Assembly (NCBI GenBank): GCA_033675545.1
Contig: JAWDGP010006494.1
Location: 327,001-391,000 of the forward strand
Direction: 5' to 3'
DNA from: Elysia crispata
Lineage: Eukaryota; Mollusca; Gastropoda; Plakobranchidae
DNA: 64,000 nt
Program-made: the position numbers and the translations under genes
Notes under the pieces: generated by a model
The model's input: only the letters and a program-made list of their open reading frames with translations
Databases searched by the model: none
Told to the model about the DNA's origin: nothing
Part shown: in pieces, positions 57,401-64,000 of the stretch
How the letters are laid out: each line of letters begins with the position of its first letter
Position numbering within the stretch: position 1 is the first letter of the stretch

Positions 57401-58455
57401 TTAACTCAAGTCTCATACAATTCTGGTTTGTTTCTATCCCTATTTAGTTCATTACATAGTCTGATTTTCTCATCTGAAGATCCTTGGTTCAGCAAAGCTA
57501 TGAAAAATATCAATAGCTATTTTTATGTGATTTCTTCAAGGAAATAATTAAATCCATACTCCTGAGTATAACAACATTTTCTCTATCCTTTTTACAGTTG
57601 TTGCATCAGCAGTAAATCCACAGTTTAATTTAATGCAAGTTTTCAGCTTACAAATTTCTTTGCAAAAGGCGGAGAATGATATATTTACATAGATATAAAA
57701 AAAAAAAAAAAGGAGCTTTAAAACAAAGATGTACATTGGTTTTGAAATTTATGTTCAGTTCTTTGCTGTGAAGCAGACAAAAAATATTCAAGATAAATTT
57801 TAAAACAGTCTTAGAACTGCAATTGATAAGACGAAATTTAGAGAAGTTATACAAAAGATAAAATAGATGCTTACAATGACATCAACCAAATTCTTTAATG
57901 ACAATAAAAAGAATAAATAGAGTATTTAATGAAGGACTTTGGTCTTTTATGTGTGTCGTGAATGCTCGCAATCAATGGCTCAAAATGACATGTCTTGCAA
58001 AATATCTGGCCAATACAGTGTTGGATTCATTTTAATGGGCCTCTGATACTCCATATTTAATATTTCAAAAACTCATTTGGAAAATTCAGGATATATGACA
58101 GAATCAAGAATTTAGATGAAACATAATACACATATTAGCTTATGCATAAAAAAAACAATTACGACACCTATATCTGGAGCTGAAAATGATCTGGAAAAAC
58201 AATATATGGCAATAACTGAGATTTGAGCAACTAACATTCTCTTTCTACAACTTTTAGATTTACTTGGGGATAAGAACAGTACCTTATCACTAAAGAGAAT
58301 GTCAATTTAACGTCACACATATTGATCCATCAATGAGACCACACGCATGGCTAAAGACCCTTGAAACATGTTTATCTTTCAACTGAGGAGGGAATATCAA
58401 AGCTGAATAGTATGTCTTGAAACGAAACCATGGTATGGTACATTTTGGTACCCAA
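54405..58455. other. AT-rich intergenic sequence; right end probably 3' UTR of the helicase gene
   Basis: No coding exon supported. The stretch next to 58461 is expected to be the 3' UTR of the minus-strand helicase gene. TTTATT on the plus strand would mark its poly(A) signal, but I cannot choose a site. Confidence 0.4.
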
Positions 58456-58460
58456 ACTCT

Positions 58461-62439
<3,979 letters not shown>

Positions 62440-62444
62440 CTGAG

Positions 62445-63590
62445 AAACACAAAAAAACTTCCTTAACACTTACTTTCTAAAGGATAAAAAAAAAGAGAAA
62501 TAAAGCTCAAGAACCATAAGTTAGATTTAATGATATCAGATCCTGGAGGCAACATTCAACTATTTTAAAATGTCATTATAAAAACGTTAATATTGAAAAT
62601 TTGACAAAGTCTCTAGAAACACAAATACATTAATATCTTCAACAACCTTTTTAAAAAAAACCCACATTATTTGCATTTAAGTCATTGATGCTATGAATGA
62701 ATTATGGTTCATCTGGGCCAAGCCAGAGATAGTGGAGTAAAGAAATTAAGTTTTACAAAGGCTTTTGGTTAGCTTTTATTATTTCATTCTTTTTTTTTTA
62801 CATAGGCTAAGATTCTAAAAGAATCTATTATGCCTCTCCATCAAGCCAAGGGTAGGAATGTTAGATAGGATCCATGAATCACATCATTTAGTCTTAGCCA
62901 AAGATTGAAGTATCTTTCCATTGTTTTAACTGGCAATTCAACTATAGTGCCATACAAGACCACGTTTTCTAGCTGAACATGTATCAGCTCTGGCCTTCTT
63001 ATTCACTCAGTCCAAGAGTCACAACCAGTGCTGTAGTAGCTTATCCTGACTGCAAGATCATGTGATAGAAAGGTGAATGAAAGGCAAAACAAAAAGTTTT
63101 GCAAGATGATCAGCAATAGTCACAATAGTCTAAGCCAAGCAGGAGCTTGATTTTTGCCACAAGACTAACATAAATGTTGATCATGAAATGAGAAGTGGAA
63201 GAAAATGAGATATAGGTTTGGAGGAAGAGATTTTTTAAGGAAAGAATTTACCACAGAACAATTAGCAAGCCCCCTTTACCCCTTCTCAACCTTTAAAACA
63301 GCAAATATGTTGGTCAGATTATCTCCATTGCTTAATTGCTGTTTTCTCTCCTCAGTTTCAGCTTTTTTTTCTTATATACTTTCGCCTTGTTCTCTGATTT
63401 AGTGATTGGTCATGAATAGCAAGAGGAGGTTTTTGACATGATAAATTACACCTAATGCTAAGAAATATTGATGTCAACATAGCTGAAGCTGGGCAGAATA
63501 TATCCAAATACAAGATTGTAATTTGTACAGAGTATAGAGACGGACTGTATGATTTTATTAAGAGCTAAAAAAAATCTTTTTAGATTATGA
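62445..63590. other. Upstream helicase intron sequence
   Basis: AT-rich; no further helicase exon (QYRM or DEAD-like motif) was found before the right edge. The frame at 63205-63402 has no recognisable feature. Confidence 0.45.
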
Positions 63591-63599
63591 GATTCTCAT

Positions 63600-64000
63600 A
63601 ATTTATTCATGCAGAATGTGTAAAACTTAGAGAAGAAAGAAGAGAGCTCAATAGTAAAAGACAGAGATAAATGTCATCTATTAGGAGCAGTATTTCCACA
63701 GATTGTAATTCATTCACCAGCAAAATTAAAATAACAACGCCTGATCACTTCAAATATTTAGAAATTTCAATATCAAAGGATGGAAAGAATATCATTGAAA
63801 TCTAATTAAGAATAGCACGGACAAAAGCAAGATTCTGGAAAAGTCCTTAAAAAGAAAAGCATGCAGCAAGAGAGTTCTTGAGAGGAATGCCTCAAAATCT
63901 TATGAAACAGTTCTAAATGAAGCTCATGAAAAATTTTCGATGTAAAGAAAATCAGAAAATGCCTTGCATGCCTTTGTAGTTTGTGATGAGAAGAAAGGAG
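63600..64000 (+). pseudogene. LINE reverse-transcriptase 3' fragment
   Basis: The plus frame around 63710-63830 reads SPAKLKITTPDHFKYLEISI, then SKDGKN, then (after one in-frame stop) LRIARTKARFW. This is the F.YLG..I..DG...EI..RIA.AK..F motif found after the palm of many non-LTR reverse transcriptases, with YLE in place of YLG. It runs to the right edge and carries stops. It lies within an intron of the helicase gene, opposite strand. Confidence 0.6.

Overview
The window is metazoan nuclear DNA. It has spliced genes with GT-AG introns, AATAAA poly(A) signals, a tRNA-derived SINE, LINE and Helitron remnants, MITEs, and very large amounts of simple repeat, mostly (GA)n/(CT)n and (AAT)n. The chemosensory-type rhodopsin GPCR, the style of the SINE and LINE tails, and frequent AGATCTAG runs fit a heterobranch (pulmonate-like) gastropod mollusc. 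That assignment is inference; no rRNA or mitochondrial marker is present.

Four protein-coding loci can be read exon by exon, and a fifth is seen as one exon. (1) Minus strand, 733-5808: the first six coding exons of a TEX14-like protein (ankyrin repeats, then the start of the region that leads into the kinase-like domain). The rest runs off the left edge. (2) Minus strand, 15717-15890: the last coding exon of an unidentified, perhaps tetraspanin-like, membrane protein. (3) Plus strand, 32959-34927: a complete two-exon seven-transmembrane receptor. (4) Plus strand, 39825-45989: a complete five-exon GRB2 orthologue (SH3-SH2-SH3, 225 aa) followed by an AT-rich 3' region with several poly(A) signals. 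(5) Minus strand, 58461-62439: the last four coding exons of a UPF1-like superfamily 1 helicase, closest in motif pattern to HELZ2. Its ATPase half lies beyond the right edge.

The space between these genes is dominated by mobile-element debris. There are Tx1/L1-like LINE pieces at 8560-9190 (RT, minus) and 24246-26107 (ORF1 plus endonuclease, plus). LINE C-terminal fragments lie at 13254-13547 (minus) and 63600-64000 (plus). A decayed Helitron occupies 27190-29212 (minus), and a solo LTR lies at 16641-17251. Four terminal-inverted-repeat MITEs lie at 6364-6640, 11132-11276, 49405-50274 and 53763-54401, and a SINE lies in TEX14 intron 1. The block 13.6-39.5 kb is a mosaic of purine-rich arrays joined to recurring dispersed modules. 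Two minisatellites (46-bp and 115-bp units) and a compound trinucleotide array of more than 500 bp complete the picture.

The genes do not form an operon or an obvious pathway. GRB2 is a housekeeping signalling adaptor, TEX14 is a germ-cell intercellular-bridge protein in vertebrates, HELZ2-like helicases act in RNA biology or transcription, and the GPCR belongs to a sensory or peptide-receptor-like group. I found no new multi-gene system. The points most worth follow-up are the mobile-element structures, the conserved hairpin-array repeat, the modular satellite mosaic and the TEX14-like gene.
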